A stretch of 64,000 nt of DNA from an uncultured Chloroflexota bacterium (GCA_937974245.1 CALJKV010000063.1:1-64000), one strand, 5' to 3'. Shown: positions 25,510 through 34,926, counted from the stretch's first letter. Numbers and translations: made by a program. The notes: generated from the sequence alone by a model not told the origin.

Positions 25510-26799
25510 CTAGGTGACTGGTTCCTTTTTGTAGCGGCGCAGTCGCAGGTCACACTGCTCTTTGTGCCCGATAAAGCCTTCAAGTTCGCACAACCGCGAG
25601 CCATATTCTCCAACGAGGACACTGGCTTCTTCAGTGATGCGCTGGTAAGTGACAGTCTTGATGAACTTGCCAGCCCACAGCCCGCCGGTATAACGCCCGG
25701 CTTTCCCGGTGGGCAGGGTGTGGTTGGTGCCAATCACTTTATCTCCATAGGCTACGTTGGTTTCCGGCCCCAGGAACAATGCCCCATAGTTGGTCATATT
25801 GTCGAGGAAATACTGCGGGTCTTTCGTCAGCACTTCGACGTGTTCGCTGGCAACTTCGTCGGCAACCGCAACCATTTCGGCATCCGTATCCACCAGGATC
25901 ACTTGGCCGTAATCCTGCCAGGCAACCCCGGCCAGATCAGCGGTAGCCAGTGTTTCGAGTTGGCGGGCGATTTCAACCTCAATGGTCTCGGCCAACTTCC
26001 GGCTGGTTGTCAAGAATACAGCGGGAGACGTGGGGCCATGCTCGGCCTGCCCCAGCAGGTCAGTGGCACACATTTCCACATCGGCGCTCTCATCGGCGAT
26101 AACCAGCACCTCGGTCGGGCCAGCCAGCAGGTCAATACCGACCGTGCCGAACAACTGGCGTTTGGCCTCGGCTACATAGGCGTTGCCAGGGCCAACGATC
26201 ATATCTACCGGCTCGATTCCAATCGCACCGTAAGCCATCGCTGCCATCGCCTGCACGCCACCGAGGATATAGATGGCATCCGCACCGCCGAAGTGCATCG
26301 CCGCGATAGTTGCCGCCGGGAGTTCCCCATTGATGGGCGGGGTACAAGCCACGATCCGCTTTACGCCAGCTGTCTTGGCGGTCAGCACACTCATGTGGGA
26401 TGATGCAACCATCGGGTAGCGTCCGCCCGGAATGTAGCAGCCAACGCTGTTGACCGGAATATTCTTGTGGCCCAGGATCACGCCTGGCAGGGTTTCGACC
26501 TCGACATCGCGCAGCCCGCTGAGCTGTGCTTTGGCGAAATTGCGTACCTGCTCCTGCGCGAACTTGATGTCATCAATCGTTTGCTCGGGGAGCGAGCCGA
26601 TAATTTCCTGAATTTGCGCGGCGCTCAGGCGAAAATCATCCGGACTCCAGTTGTCGAACTTGGCAGAGAGTTCGCGTACCGCGTCGTCTTTGCGCTCGCG
26701 AATATTGGTAAGGATATTCTTGACGGTATCCTGTACTTTGGCGTCGGCGGCAGCCAATTCGGCAACCGTCTTGCCTTTCTTGATATATGTCACGGCCAT
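25510..26799 (-). CDS. HisD-family dehydrogenase (1), HpsN-like
   Basis: 429 residues of the histidinol dehydrogenase fold with the complete catalytic set: Gln251, His254, Glu319-His320 pair, Asp353, His360 (GTNHTLPT) and His412. No histidine gene is nearby. The C-terminal pattern RYTGGLWAGKFIKT with YQR and LEGFIGHKEQ resembles sulfopropanediol 3-dehydrogenase (HpsN) and relatives more than true HisD. Such enzymes oxidise a primary alcohol through the aldehyde to the acid with two NAD. It is third in the cupin/MetE-like operon, which is controlled by the shared operator. Substrate: a diol or polyol such as dihydroxypropanesulfonate is possible, unproven. Confidence 0.85.
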   Translation of the reverse strand: MAVTYIKKGKTVAELAAADAKVQDTVKNILTNIRERKDDAVRELSAKFDNWSPDDFRLSAAQIQEIIGSLPEQTIDDIKFAQEQVRNFAKAQLSGLRDVEVETLPGVILGHKNIPVNSVGCYIPGGRYPMVASSHMSVLTAKTAGVKRIVACTPPINGELPAATIAAMHFGGADAIYILGGVQAMAAMAYGAIGIEPVDMIVGPGNAYVAEAKRQLFGTVGIDLLAGPTEVLVIADESADVEMCATDLLGQAEHGPTSPAVFLTTSRKLAETIEVEIARQLETLATADLAGVAWQDYGQVILVDTDAEMVAVADEVASEHVEVLTKDPQYFLDNMTNYGALFLGPETNVAYGDKVIGTNHTLPTGKAGRYTGGLWAGKFIKTVTYQRITEEASVLVGEYGSRLCELEGFIGHKEQCDLRLRRYKKEPVT

Positions 26800-26859
26800 T
26801 GGACTGCTCCTAAAGAATCTGAATGGCTAATTACTGTCTATTTGAGGGGATTTACCCCC

Positions 26860-28008
26860 TTATGACCACAATCGTTCGGAAGCCAGGCGCGCCCCTTCTC
26901 TGAGCGATTCCAGCTTCCCATAGGCGATATCGGGATGCACCTTGCCAAAACCCGCAAACGTGCCAAACCCACAGTCCGTCCCGGCAATCACCCGATCCCT
27001 GCCGACAATGTTGGCGAACCGTTCGATACGCTCGGCGATGAGTTCCGGGTGTTCAATGAAATTGGTGGTGGTATCCAGCACGCCGGGTATCAGAACCTTG
27101 TTATCCGGTATGGCTGCGGCGGCCCAGATTTTCCATTCATGCTGGTGGCGCGGATTCGCACCCTCAAACTGAATGGCCTGGGGCTTGGCGCTGAGTACAA
27201 TATCCATGATCTCGCTCAAATCCACATCATGGTGATGCGGCCCCTCATAGTTTCCCCAGCACAGGTGCATCCGCACGCGCTCCGCCGGGACGTTTTCCAG
27301 GGCATAGTTCAAGGCATCCACCTGACGCTGTGCGGCCTTCTTGAAGGTGGCTGTATCGTCGTTGCGGAAGCGGATATGGCGGCCCATCGCCAGATCAGGG
27401 CAGTCCACCTGCAAGAGCAGCCCTGACTCGACGATCTTCTCGTATTCCACCTTCATGACTTCGGCCAGCGCCTCCAGGTAGTCTTCGTCTGACTGATAGT
27501 ATTCGTTGGGCTGGAACACGGCAATCACGCCGGGGGAAGCGGCATTCATGAATGCCTCGGTTGCACCGGCAGCGACAGCCGCCGCTTTGAGATTGGCGAT
27601 ATCCTTCTCCAGCGGCGTTAAGTCTTTGATGGTGATTTTTCCGCGTACTACCGGGCGATGATATTTCGGCGTGCCGCCTTCCTGGGCGATCCGGTCACGG
27701 TAGGCAGGGTAATCATCCAGGTCTCTGGGTGTCGCTCTGGGAACTTCTGCAATCTCAAAACCGGTCAGCCGGTGGCGGATATAGGTCGCGTAGCTGATTT
27801 TGCTCATCTCGCCATCGCTGATGATGTCCACCCCGGCGGTGACCTGCTTTTTTGCTGCCTCGGTGACGGCACGGGTCATGGTTGTGTCAAATGCTGCCGG
27901 ATCATATCCCTCGCCCTTATCCTGGGCGAACAGCTGGTCAACCACATATTGCGGGCGGGGCAGGCTGCCGACATGCGTTGTCAAAATACGGTCTGTACTC
28001 TGCTTCAT
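26860..28008 (-). CDS. MetE/EaCoMT-like zinc thiol-transferase family protein
   Basis: 382 residues, a single catalytic barrel like cobalamin-independent methionine synthase C-terminal half and epoxyalkane:coenzyme M transferase. It starts LTTHVGSLPRP and keeps the zinc ligands: His and Cys in MHLCWGNYEG, Glu in QFEGANPRHQHEW, and Cys in GTDCGFGTF. An active metal site is therefore expected. With no N-terminal folate domain it is unlikely to make methionine from methyl-THF by itself. In this operon (cupin, HisD-like) it could transfer an alkyl or sulfur-linked group. Reaction not known. Confidence 0.83.
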   Translation of the reverse strand: MKQSTDRILTTHVGSLPRPQYVVDQLFAQDKGEGYDPAAFDTTMTRAVTEAAKKQVTAGVDIISDGEMSKISYATYIRHRLTGFEIAEVPRATPRDLDDYPAYRDRIAQEGGTPKYHRPVVRGKITIKDLTPLEKDIANLKAAAVAAGATEAFMNAASPGVIAVFQPNEYYQSDEDYLEALAEVMKVEYEKIVESGLLLQVDCPDLAMGRHIRFRNDDTATFKKAAQRQVDALNYALENVPAERVRMHLCWGNYEGPHHHDVDLSEIMDIVLSAKPQAIQFEGANPRHQHEWKIWAAAAIPDNKVLIPGVLDTTTNFIEHPELIAERIERFANIVGRDRVIAGTDCGFGTFAGFGKVHPDIAYGKLESLREGARLASERLWS

Positions 28009-28022
28009 GGCTGTTCACCTGC

Positions 28023-28676
28023 TCAGGGCTTAAAGTTTTGCAGGGCTGTACCGGTCATATCCTGGTACATCCTGATGAGTTTGTCGTAATGGTCGCTGTT
28101 CATCTGGTCATAATTAGCCGGTTTGACCATCTTGCCTTTTTCATCGGCGACAAAACCAAATGATTCGGCCTGACGAACCACTTTGGGCGGCCAATAGGGG
28201 TCTTTGCCTTCAAATACCTCGTGCGACTCCAGCACGGCAATGAACCAGCCGATGCTATCACCAGCGACTTCAAAGCGCCGCCAGACACCCGGCGGCAGGG
28301 AGATCGCATCCCACTTGTTGAGGATGAACTCGCCTTCGGGTTTGTCAGGGTCTTCGTCGTGTCCCCAGATATACCGCCACTGGCCTTCCAGGATGAAAAA
28401 CATTTCCACATAGTCATGGGTATGCCAGGCCGGGCCGCATCCTGGTGGTGCCCAGGCCATCCCAATCTGGAATTTGTGCGGGTCGGTGATGGCACGCTGT
28501 CCCTCAAAATCCGGGTTTTCGCTGGCCGTATCGCCAATGACGGCATAGTTCATGCGCCAGTGGCCGGGTAAAACACTATCAATAAACATCAGCGGGATGC
28601 CCTTCTCTTTGAGTTCATCAAAGCGCATCACACGTTTTGCCATGCTTTCTGCGGTTTGGTGCGGATGGTTCGTCAT
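28023..28676 (-). CDS. Cupin-fold protein, first gene of the HisD-like operon
   Basis: 217 residues with one cupin domain: motif 1 WHTHDYVEMFFILEGQW and motif 2 LPPGVWRRFEV, giving possible His/Glu metal ligands. The true start is ATG 28676 after GAGAGGGA; a longer frame would begin in the promoter. Metal-dependent isomerases, dioxygenases and sensors share this fold. Ends 14 bases before the MetE-like gene and is transcribed from the operator-controlled promoter just upstream. Confidence 0.82.
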   Translation of the reverse strand: MTNHPHQTAESMAKRVMRFDELKEKGIPLMFIDSVLPGHWRMNYAVIGDTASENPDFEGQRAITDPHKFQIGMAWAPPGCGPAWHTHDYVEMFFILEGQWRYIWGHDEDPDKPEGEFILNKWDAISLPPGVWRRFEVAGDSIGWFIAVLESHEVFEGKDPYWPPKVVRQAESFGFVADEKGKMVKPANYDQMNSDHYDKLIRMYQDMTGTALQNFKP

Positions 28677-28707
28677 AAGTCCCTCTCTTATGCCATAGAC
28701 AGATCGT

Positions 28708-28754
28708 TCTGCATACGTATTCAAATTTATACCGCATAAGGCACAGCTTGTCAA
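28708..28754 (-). promoter_or_regulatory. Operator-controlled promoter of the cupin/HisD operon
   Basis: On the minus strand: -35 TTGACA (28749-28754), 17-base spacer, -10 TATAAA (28726-28731), then the operator at 28708-28725. The operator on the plus strand reads TCTGCATACGTATTCAAA, a perfect right half and near-perfect left half of TTTGAATACGTATTCAAA. The spacing copies the metF promoter. Confidence 0.8.
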
Positions 28755-28806
28755 ATACTGAATGTTTGCGCCTTTGTGCTGCTGGTGTTAGTATGGAGAT
28801 TGTCCT

Positions 28807-28824
28807 TATGAATGCGTATTCAAA
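28807..28824 (+). promoter_or_regulatory. LacI-type operator before the thioesterase operon
   Basis: TATGAATGCGTATTCAAA, 16 of 18 matches to the palindrome of the metF promoter. It ends 9 bases before the thioesterase start and overlaps the ribosome-binding region AAGGGAG. With the divergent site 83 bases away it could be part of a pair controlling both directions. The -10/-35 here are unclear. Confidence 0.7.
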
Positions 28825-28833
28825 GGGAGTTGC

Positions 28834-29277
28834 ATGAAAAAAGTATCCCGTGAGGAACGCCGCACCAATTACCACTATTTCCTGACCATCCCCACCCGCT
28901 GGCAGGATGTGGATATGTATTCGCACGTCAACAATATCATCTTCTATGCCTTTTTTGATACAGTGATCGGTGATTACCTTGTCAGGGCGGGTGGACTCGA
29001 TTATGCGAACGGTGATTTTGCGGGTTTCGCAGTCGAAACACACTGCCACTTCTTGAAGCCGGTGCGTTTTCCAGATGTTCTTGATGTAGGGCTGCGAGCA
29101 GGTAAACTCGGCAACACAAGTTGCCGTTATGAACTGGGCGTCTTCCGCCAGCCGGATGAGGAGCCTTGTGCGGTAGGGTACTTCGTACATGTCTATGTAG
29201 ACAGGGTGACAACCCGCCCAATACCTATCGCCGGAAAACTGCGCGAGGCACTTGAAAAACTGGTCGTCCTGCAGTGA
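28834..29277 (+). CDS. Acyl-CoA thioesterase, hot-dog fold (4HBT/YbgC-like)
   Basis: 147 residues. The catalytic signature RWQDVDMYSHVNN (Asp in the DVDMYSHVNN loop) and the long central helix place it in the 4-hydroxybenzoyl-CoA thioesterase family. It is the first gene of a plus-strand operon with SnoaL-like E, an acid-sugar kinase and an aldolase, although 109 bases separate it from the next gene. It may release a CoA product of the pathway. Confidence 0.85.
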   Translation: MKKVSREERRTNYHYFLTIPTRWQDVDMYSHVNNIIFYAFFDTVIGDYLVRAGGLDYANGDFAGFAVETHCHFLKPVRFPDVLDVGLRAGKLGNTSCRYELGVFRQPDEEPCAVGYFVHVYVDRVTTRPIPIAGKLREALEKLVVLQ

Positions 29278-29386
29278 GTGACTCGTTAGCAAGGCTGGTG
29301 AGATGCACTTGAAGCACACAAAAAATTTGAATCCCAAAGACTATTGATTTCGCCCGCAACGCCGGGTGACCCGAAAGGATGCCATA

Positions 29387-30511
29387 ATGGTGAAGCAATC
29401 CGAACAGCCCGACAAGAAAGCCCTGCCCTCCGACCAGAAAACCGGGGTACAGCCGATTACGCTCGTCCATGACCACACCGACATCACCAAACTAATGAAT
29501 CCCGGCACGGAACGCCGCCAGAGCCTGACCGGATTCGACGAGGATTACGTGGATATTGTGGATTATATTGTCCGCAGTACCCACAAAATCTGGGAAGAAT
29601 GGGGACTGGGGCGCATTTACACCCATTATCGGCATAATGCCGAAGTCCACATGGCCGATGGCTTTATTTATGGTCGTGAAGCCATGCTCAGCAGTTCAAT
29701 CAATTTCCTCTCGGCGTTCCCGGATCGCCGCGCCTATGCCGATGACGTGATCTGGACGGGCGATGACAAACATGGTTTCCACACTTCGCACCGCATCACA
29801 GGGATTGGCACCAACCTGGGCTACAGTGTCTATGGCCCGCCCACAGGCCGCAAGATCACCTATCGCACACTTGCCAATTGTTTCGTTTATGAAAATCGTG
29901 TGTGCGAAGAATGGCTGGTGCGTGACTATCTGGCGCTGGTGCAGCAGCTTGGCCTGAATCCGCATGATGTCGCTCGAAAGATGGCTCGGGAGGGTGTGCC
30001 GGAAGGCGCACGACCGGCGGCGCTCGGCGCAGTAGAACGCAGCATCGGGCAGAATCCACCGGCAGAATACCAGCCCAAGTCCGGTCAATTATTCGATATT
30101 GAGGACTTTGTCAGCCAGATTCTTAACGAAATCTGGAACAGGCGGCTCTTCAACAAGCTGCGCGATTACTTTGTGTCTAACTACGTCTGTTATACAGCCG
30201 GTGAACGCCAGATTTACGGCATCAGCGACTACTTCGCTTATGTGATGTCTTTCATCGTTGCCTTCCCGGACGCAGGCATGAGCTTTGACCACATCTACTG
30301 GAACGAAGACCCGGATGGGACATTCCGGGTTGCGGTGCGCTGGCGGCTGACCGGTACTCATCGCGGCTACAGCCATCTGGGTGAGCCAAGCGGCAAGCGC
30401 GTGCAGATAATGGGCATTACCCATTACTGGATCAAGGATGGTAAATTCCAGCGTGAGTGGACACTGTATGATGAGATCGCCGTTCTGACGCAGATTTACC
30501 GTGAGGCCTAA
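29387..30511 (+). CDS. Two-domain SnoaL/NTF2-like protein E
   Basis: 374 residues; domain 1 has DIVDYIVRSTHKIWEE, YTHYRHNAEVH, IYGREA, AFPDRRAYADDVIWTG, TSHR and YGPPTGRKI; domain 2 has IWNRRL, YFVSNYVCYTAGERQIYG, AFPDAGMSFDHIYW, VRWRLTGTHRGYSHLGEPSGKRV and EWTLYDEIAV. ATG 29387 follows GAAAGGAT. Same subgroup as A, F, G and I (long linker between domains). The kinase starts only 13 bases after its stop, so its product or substrate is likely a sugar acid. Confidence 0.8.
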   Translation: MVKQSEQPDKKALPSDQKTGVQPITLVHDHTDITKLMNPGTERRQSLTGFDEDYVDIVDYIVRSTHKIWEEWGLGRIYTHYRHNAEVHMADGFIYGREAMLSSSINFLSAFPDRRAYADDVIWTGDDKHGFHTSHRITGIGTNLGYSVYGPPTGRKITYRTLANCFVYENRVCEEWLVRDYLALVQQLGLNPHDVARKMAREGVPEGARPAALGAVERSIGQNPPAEYQPKSGQLFDIEDFVSQILNEIWNRRLFNKLRDYFVSNYVCYTAGERQIYGISDYFAYVMSFIVAFPDAGMSFDHIYWNEDPDGTFRVAVRWRLTGTHRGYSHLGEPSGKRVQIMGITHYWIKDGKFQREWTLYDEIAVLTQIYREA

Positions 30512-30524
30512 CTGACGCAAGCTG

Positions 30525-31952
30525 ATGCCTATGACCAGTGAACCTATCCAGAAACAAGCATTCCTGAACAGACTGCCACCAGAATGGCCGGAAGATGTCC
30601 TGCCATCAGTACGCAGTCAGCTTCAATCCAGCCAGCACAAACTGGTGGTGCTGGATGATGACCCAACCGGCACGCAAACCATCCACGACATCGCCGTATT
30701 GACCGAATGGCCGGTAGATGCGCTGGCAAGTGAATTACGGAGCGACTCACCTGCTTTCTTTTTACTGACCAACTCGCGCAGCCTGCCCGCGCCCCAGGCC
30801 GCCAATCTCAACCACGATATTGCCGCCAATCTCATCCAGGCAGCGGCGCAAACCGGCCAGGATTTTGCAGTTATCAGCCGCAGCGATTCAACGCTGCGAG
30901 GACACTTTCCTGGTGAAGTCGAAGCTCTGGCCCGCGGGCTGGGACAGTCCTTTGATGGGTGGCTGTTAATCCCATTCTTCATTGAAGGTGGGCGTTACAC
31001 AATCAATGACGTGCATTATGTGGCCGAGGGTGATGTGCTCACTCCCGCTGCAGAAACCCCCTTCGCCCAGGATGCGGCCTTTGGCTACCGCACCTCAAAC
31101 CTTCGGGCTTGGGTCACGGAGAAAACGAATGGCCGTATCCCTCTTGAGGCAGTAGAATCTATCTCGATTGATGACATCCGGCTAGGCGGGCCGGCGGCCA
31201 TCCACCATAAACTTATGCGCCTCAGTGGCGGCAAACTGTGTATCGTCAATGCTGCCAGTATGCGCGATATGCAGGTTTTTGTGGATGGGCTGCTGCGAGC
31301 AGAGGCGGCGGGCAAGCGTTTCCTCTACCGCACGGCGGCCTCATTTGTGCAGGCACGTGCCGGTCTGGTCTCACACCCGCTGCTCACAGCCGATAACTTT
31401 GATTTACCCGCGCGGGGTGGCGGGTTGGTGATTGTCGGTTCTTATGTGCCGAAGACGACCCGCCAGGTGGAAGTCCTGCTGAACACAACACAGGTGACGG
31501 CTATCGAAATAGATTGTAACGCGCTGCTGGACCCTGCACGTCGGGCAGCAACGATTGAGTCGGCGGCGTATTCTGCCAAAGCAGCCCTGGAGCGGGATGA
31601 AGATACGGTGATTTATACCAGCCGCGACCTTATCAATAGTTCGGGTAGCGGGGCGAGCCTGGCGGTGGGGCAGCAAATCTCGGCGGGGCTGATTGCGATC
31701 CTGCGCCGGATTGAGACGCGCCCGCGCTATATACTGGCTAAAGGGGGTATCACATCCAGCGATGTAGCGACACAGGGGCTGGATGTGAAACGGGCGCTGG
31801 TGCGCGGCCAGATTCTGCCGGGCGTCCCGGTCTGGCAGCTTGGCACGGAGAGTCGTTACCCGGCAATGTCTTATATCGTTTTTCCCGGCAATGTGGGGGG
31901 GGATGACGCGGTTGCTACAGTCGTACAGGCCCTCGCCCGACCTGGAGCGTAA
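30525..31952 (+). CDS. Four-carbon acid sugar kinase (DUF1537 family)
   Basis: 475 residues. The N-terminal domain has the substrate-site motif LDDDPTGTQTIHD and SRSDSTLRGHFPGE; the C-terminal domain has the nucleotide-binding GGLVIVGSYVPKTT, LAKGGITSSDVATQGL and FPGNVGGDDAVATVV. This is the OtnK/DtnK kinase family that phosphorylates threonate, erythronate and oxo-tetronates. The aldolase starts five bases after its stop, implying kinase then aldolase/decarboxylase steps. An LtnD-like dehydrogenase occurs further on at 40876-41784. Length matches the family. Confidence 0.9.
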   Translation: MPMTSEPIQKQAFLNRLPPEWPEDVLPSVRSQLQSSQHKLVVLDDDPTGTQTIHDIAVLTEWPVDALASELRSDSPAFFLLTNSRSLPAPQAANLNHDIAANLIQAAAQTGQDFAVISRSDSTLRGHFPGEVEALARGLGQSFDGWLLIPFFIEGGRYTINDVHYVAEGDVLTPAAETPFAQDAAFGYRTSNLRAWVTEKTNGRIPLEAVESISIDDIRLGGPAAIHHKLMRLSGGKLCIVNAASMRDMQVFVDGLLRAEAAGKRFLYRTAASFVQARAGLVSHPLLTADNFDLPARGGGLVIVGSYVPKTTRQVEVLLNTTQVTAIEIDCNALLDPARRAATIESAAYSAKAALERDEDTVIYTSRDLINSSGSGASLAVGQQISAGLIAILRRIETRPRYILAKGGITSSDVATQGLDVKRALVRGQILPGVPVWQLGTESRYPAMSYIVFPGNVGGDDAVATVVQALARPGA

Positions 31953-31956
31953 ATAT

Positions 31957-32805
31957 ATGCAAATCTCAACTGCTGAATTATTGGAGGCGGCTCGCAGCCA
32001 CCAATGCGCGATTGGCGCGTTCAACATCTACAACCTGGAAGGTGTCAAGGCGGTCATCGGGGCAGCTGAGGCGCTCCGCAGCCCGGTTATACTCCAGATT
32101 CTCCCTGCCGCACTGGACTTTGGCCGGCGTCCGCTGGTGGCGTTGTGCGTGGCGGCGGCGGATCAGGCAGCCGTGCCTGTCAGCGTCCACCTTGATCATT
32201 GTTCCTCCGCCGAGACTATCGGTATCGCACTGGAAGACGGGATTCGCTCGATTATGGCTGATGGCTCGCACCTGGATTACGAAACCAACTGTGCTTTCAC
32301 CCGTGAGCAGACGACGCGGATTCACGCTAAGGGTGGCGTGGTCGAGGCGGAATTGGGGCGTATCAGCGGCAGTGAAGATGGCATGAGCGTGCCTGAACGT
32401 GAGGCTCGCATGACCGATCCTGCGCTGGCGGTTGATTATGTCGCACAGACCGGTGTGGATATGCTGGCGGTCTGTATTGGGAATGTGCATGGCCGGTATG
32501 CCGGCGCGGTACGCTTTGATTTTCAACGGTTGGCCGCTATCCGCGAGGCGGTGCCAGTTCCGTTGGTACTGCATGGCGCCTCAGGCGTGCCCGATGACCT
32601 GGTGCGCCACTGTATTGAACTGGGCGTCTGTAAATTCAACGTCAACACGGAAGTACGCGAGGCCTACCTGGCTGCGCTGCGCCAGCCCCAGCCTGATTTA
32701 CTAGATGTGATGGCCGGCGCGGTCAGTGCCATGCAGGTGGTCATCGGCGAAAAGCTGCGCCTGTTCCAATCCGCGAGGCTGGCCGATGCTTTCTCGTGGC
32801 AATAA
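31957..32805 (+). CDS. Class II (zinc) fructose-bisphosphate/tagatose-type aldolase
   Basis: 282 residues, GatY/KbaY/FbaA family. Zinc ligands appear in VHLDHCSS (His), VEAELGRISG (Glu), NVHGRY (His) and LHGASG (His). The C-terminal part has the phosphate-binding KFNVNTEVREAY. Five bases separate it from the DUF1537 kinase. It would split a phosphorylated keto-acid or ketose into a triose phosphate or dihydroxyacetone phosphate and a two- or three-carbon aldehyde. Specificity is not readable. A terminator-like hairpin follows. Confidence 0.88.
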   Translation: MQISTAELLEAARSHQCAIGAFNIYNLEGVKAVIGAAEALRSPVILQILPAALDFGRRPLVALCVAAADQAAVPVSVHLDHCSSAETIGIALEDGIRSIMADGSHLDYETNCAFTREQTTRIHAKGGVVEAELGRISGSEDGMSVPEREARMTDPALAVDYVAQTGVDMLAVCIGNVHGRYAGAVRFDFQRLAAIREAVPVPLVLHGASGVPDDLVRHCIELGVCKFNVNTEVREAYLAALRQPQPDLLDVMAGAVSAMQVVIGEKLRLFQSARLADAFSWQ

Positions 32806-32828
32806 TCCAGAAGCCTTTAGGAACTAAA

Positions 32829-32854
32829 ACTGCCCGCGAGTGTTCACGGGCAGT
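32829..32854. terminator. Bidirectional hairpin between converging operons
   Basis: Stem ACTGCCCG/CGGGCAGT, 8 perfect pairs with a 10-base loop, preceded by AAA on one side and followed by GTAATTGC. It separates the aldolase operon from the minus-strand ABC transporter. Confidence 0.6.
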
Positions 32855-32888
32855 GTAATTGCTTTGTGGATTTTCTCGGACAAGGGCG

Positions 32889-33833
32889 CTACTTGACCGC
32901 GCCCATTGTCAGGCCGTTGACAAAGTTCTTGCGGACCGTCAGGGTCATCAGGATGATCGGCAGCATGACGACCATACCTGCCGCCGCCATCTGTTCCCAC
33001 ATAATGCCATTAACGCCGCTCGTGGTCGTCAGCGCCACCTGCATCGTGCGCGTGTCCCGCCCCAGAATAAACGCGAACAGGAACTCATTCCATGACATGA
33101 TGAATGCAAATACCGACGCAACGATGATGCCCGGCCTGATCAGTGGAAATGCCACATAGACTAGCACCTGAAAATCATTGCATCCGTCCACATAACCCGC
33201 TTCTTCCACCTCAACCGGCAGGGCGTCAATGAAGCCCTTGATCATCCAGATCGAATAGGGCATCACAATTGCCATATTCACGATAATCAAGCCCAGACGC
33301 GACCCCAATAGCGGCTCACCGAACACTTCGATCGTCCTGAACAGGGTGAAGAAGGGGATGGCGACAATGATGGCGGGCAGGAACTGGGTGGTCAGAATCC
33401 ACACCAGAAAGGCACGACTGCCGAAGAATCTGTAGCGGCTGAAGGCATAGGCTGCCATCGTTGCCAGCGGGATAGCTATCAGCACCGTTGCGGACGAGAT
33501 GATAATACTGTTGAGGGTACTGGGCCACATATCCAGTCCGATTACCGAGCGTTGTAAATTCGTACCCTCGTTCACAATGATGCTGGAATTAGAGAAGATG
33601 ATGCGGAAATTATCCAGCGTCGGTTGGAAGAAAACATCAGTCGTGTAGGCGACCTCATTAGGCTTAAGCGAGGTAAGCGCCAACCAGACAATAGGCAGCA
33701 AAATAAACACGGCGACCAGGAACATGGCGCCTGATTCAAATATGCGGCCCACCCACTTCCAGAACAAACCGCGAATGCTCGCTGCACTGTATCTTGTCAC
33801 TGTTCTTGTCGGGGTATGCTGTGTGGTATGCAT
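32889..33833 (-). CDS. ABC sugar transporter permease (MalG-type) (2)
   Basis: 314 residues, six membrane helices beginning with SGAMFLVAVFILLPIVWLAL. The EAA loop is DALPVEVEEAGYVDGCNDFQVLVYVAFPLIRPG. Ends with NFVNGLTMGAVK, the usual MalG C-terminal GLtaGAVK. The ATG at 33833 is preferred over GTG 33836. Last gene of the second sugar ABC operon, again without an ATPase gene. Confidence 0.9.
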   Translation of the reverse strand: MHTTQHTPTRTVTRYSAASIRGLFWKWVGRIFESGAMFLVAVFILLPIVWLALTSLKPNEVAYTTDVFFQPTLDNFRIIFSNSSIIVNEGTNLQRSVIGLDMWPSTLNSIIISSATVLIAIPLATMAAYAFSRYRFFGSRAFLVWILTTQFLPAIIVAIPFFTLFRTIEVFGEPLLGSRLGLIIVNMAIVMPYSIWMIKGFIDALPVEVEEAGYVDGCNDFQVLVYVAFPLIRPGIIVASVFAFIMSWNEFLFAFILGRDTRTMQVALTTTSGVNGIMWEQMAAAGMVVMLPIILMTLTVRKNFVNGLTMGAVK

Positions 33834-33838
33834 CACTT

Positions 33839-34825
33839 TTAACTCCCGTTATAGTCCGGCTTCAAGAGAAACAGAACGTAACCCGCCGCCACGACGGTCA
33901 GTACAACGACCAGGATATAGGAGAGTGCCGATGCGTAGCCAATATCCAGCCCCCGCACAAAGCCAACCTGGTGCACATAGAAGTTGATGGTCTGGGTCGC
34001 CCGGATTGGGCCACCCCCGGTCATGGTGACAACCTGATCGAACATCTTGAGCGAGAAAATCGTCTTGAGCATGACGATAATCAAAATCACCGGACGCAGG
34101 ATCGGCAGCGTGACATGTGTGAAAATCTGCCAGTTATTCGCGCCGTCAATGCGTGCCGATTCAAAGATATGCGGGTCAATAGACCCCAGCGCGCCGATGA
34201 ACATCAGGGCGATGAGGGGCGCCCATCCCCAGGTTTCGCTGAGGGCAAGCATAAACAATGCCCAGAACCCATCGCCCAACCACACCAGGTTCATGCTAAT
34301 CAGCGGGATATCGCCAAAGGGGAGCGCGTTCCAGACATTGATGAGGGCATTCAGTGGCGCAGAAATAAATAGATCAATCACTTTGTCGAAGATACCGAAG
34401 TTCTCGTTGAGCATGAAGCGCCAGCTATAGCCCTTGAGCGCCGGGCTGATAGCAAAAGGCAGGATCAGGATACTCTTGGTAACGCGATGCCAGAACCCTT
34501 CCTTTTGCAGGAGCAGCGCAATGCCCAAACCCAAAATCACCGACAGCCCCACACTGACAAGCGTAAATTCCAGTGTTACCACCACGCTGTTGATAAAGCG
34601 ATCATCCGTGAATGCTTGGATGTAATTGTCTAACGAGAGAGCCGAGAAGTTGAAGTTGACAAATGAATCGCCCCCAACTTGGATCGCCCAATCTACCGGT
34701 TTGGTCAATTTATAATTATGCAGGCTGAAATAAAGGGCGGTGAGGAGGGGATATGTGGTTGTCAAGGCCACAATCAGTAAGCCCGGTGCCAAAAGCACCC
34801 AAACAATCCATTTACTTTTTCGCAT
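33839..34825 (-). CDS. ABC sugar transporter permease (MalF-type) (2)
   Basis: 328 residues; helix 1 is WIVWVLLAPGLLIVALTTTYPLL. A periplasmic loop follows, then the transport core with the ATPase-contact region FESARIDGANNWQIFTHVTLPIL. Starts at ATG 34825; an upstream TTG is not needed. It pairs with the MalG-type protein encoded 5 bases on. Confidence 0.9.
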   Translation of the reverse strand: MRKSKWIVWVLLAPGLLIVALTTTYPLLTALYFSLHNYKLTKPVDWAIQVGGDSFVNFNFSALSLDNYIQAFTDDRFINSVVVTLEFTLVSVGLSVILGLGIALLLQKEGFWHRVTKSILILPFAISPALKGYSWRFMLNENFGIFDKVIDLFISAPLNALINVWNALPFGDIPLISMNLVWLGDGFWALFMLALSETWGWAPLIALMFIGALGSIDPHIFESARIDGANNWQIFTHVTLPILRPVILIIVMLKTIFSLKMFDQVVTMTGGGPIRATQTINFYVHQVGFVRGLDIGYASALSYILVVVLTVVAAGYVLFLLKPDYNGS

Positions 34826-34926
34826 AAACAACGACCCGCCTTAACTTGATGGTCCTATTTGCGAAATGGCGAATCTGCCCACACGAATGTAGCGCAACCG
34901 CCAGAGAATAACCACAAGAAAGTGAA

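Noticed and set aside
25510..26799. Histidinol dehydrogenase of histidine biosynthesis
   Set aside because: No other his gene is present and the C-terminal pattern and regulation match catabolic HisD-like enzymes.
28618..29337. Minus-strand 239-codon frame over the thioesterase
   Set aside because: It crosses the divergent promoter region and overlaps a well-supported hot-dog thioesterase; no family features.
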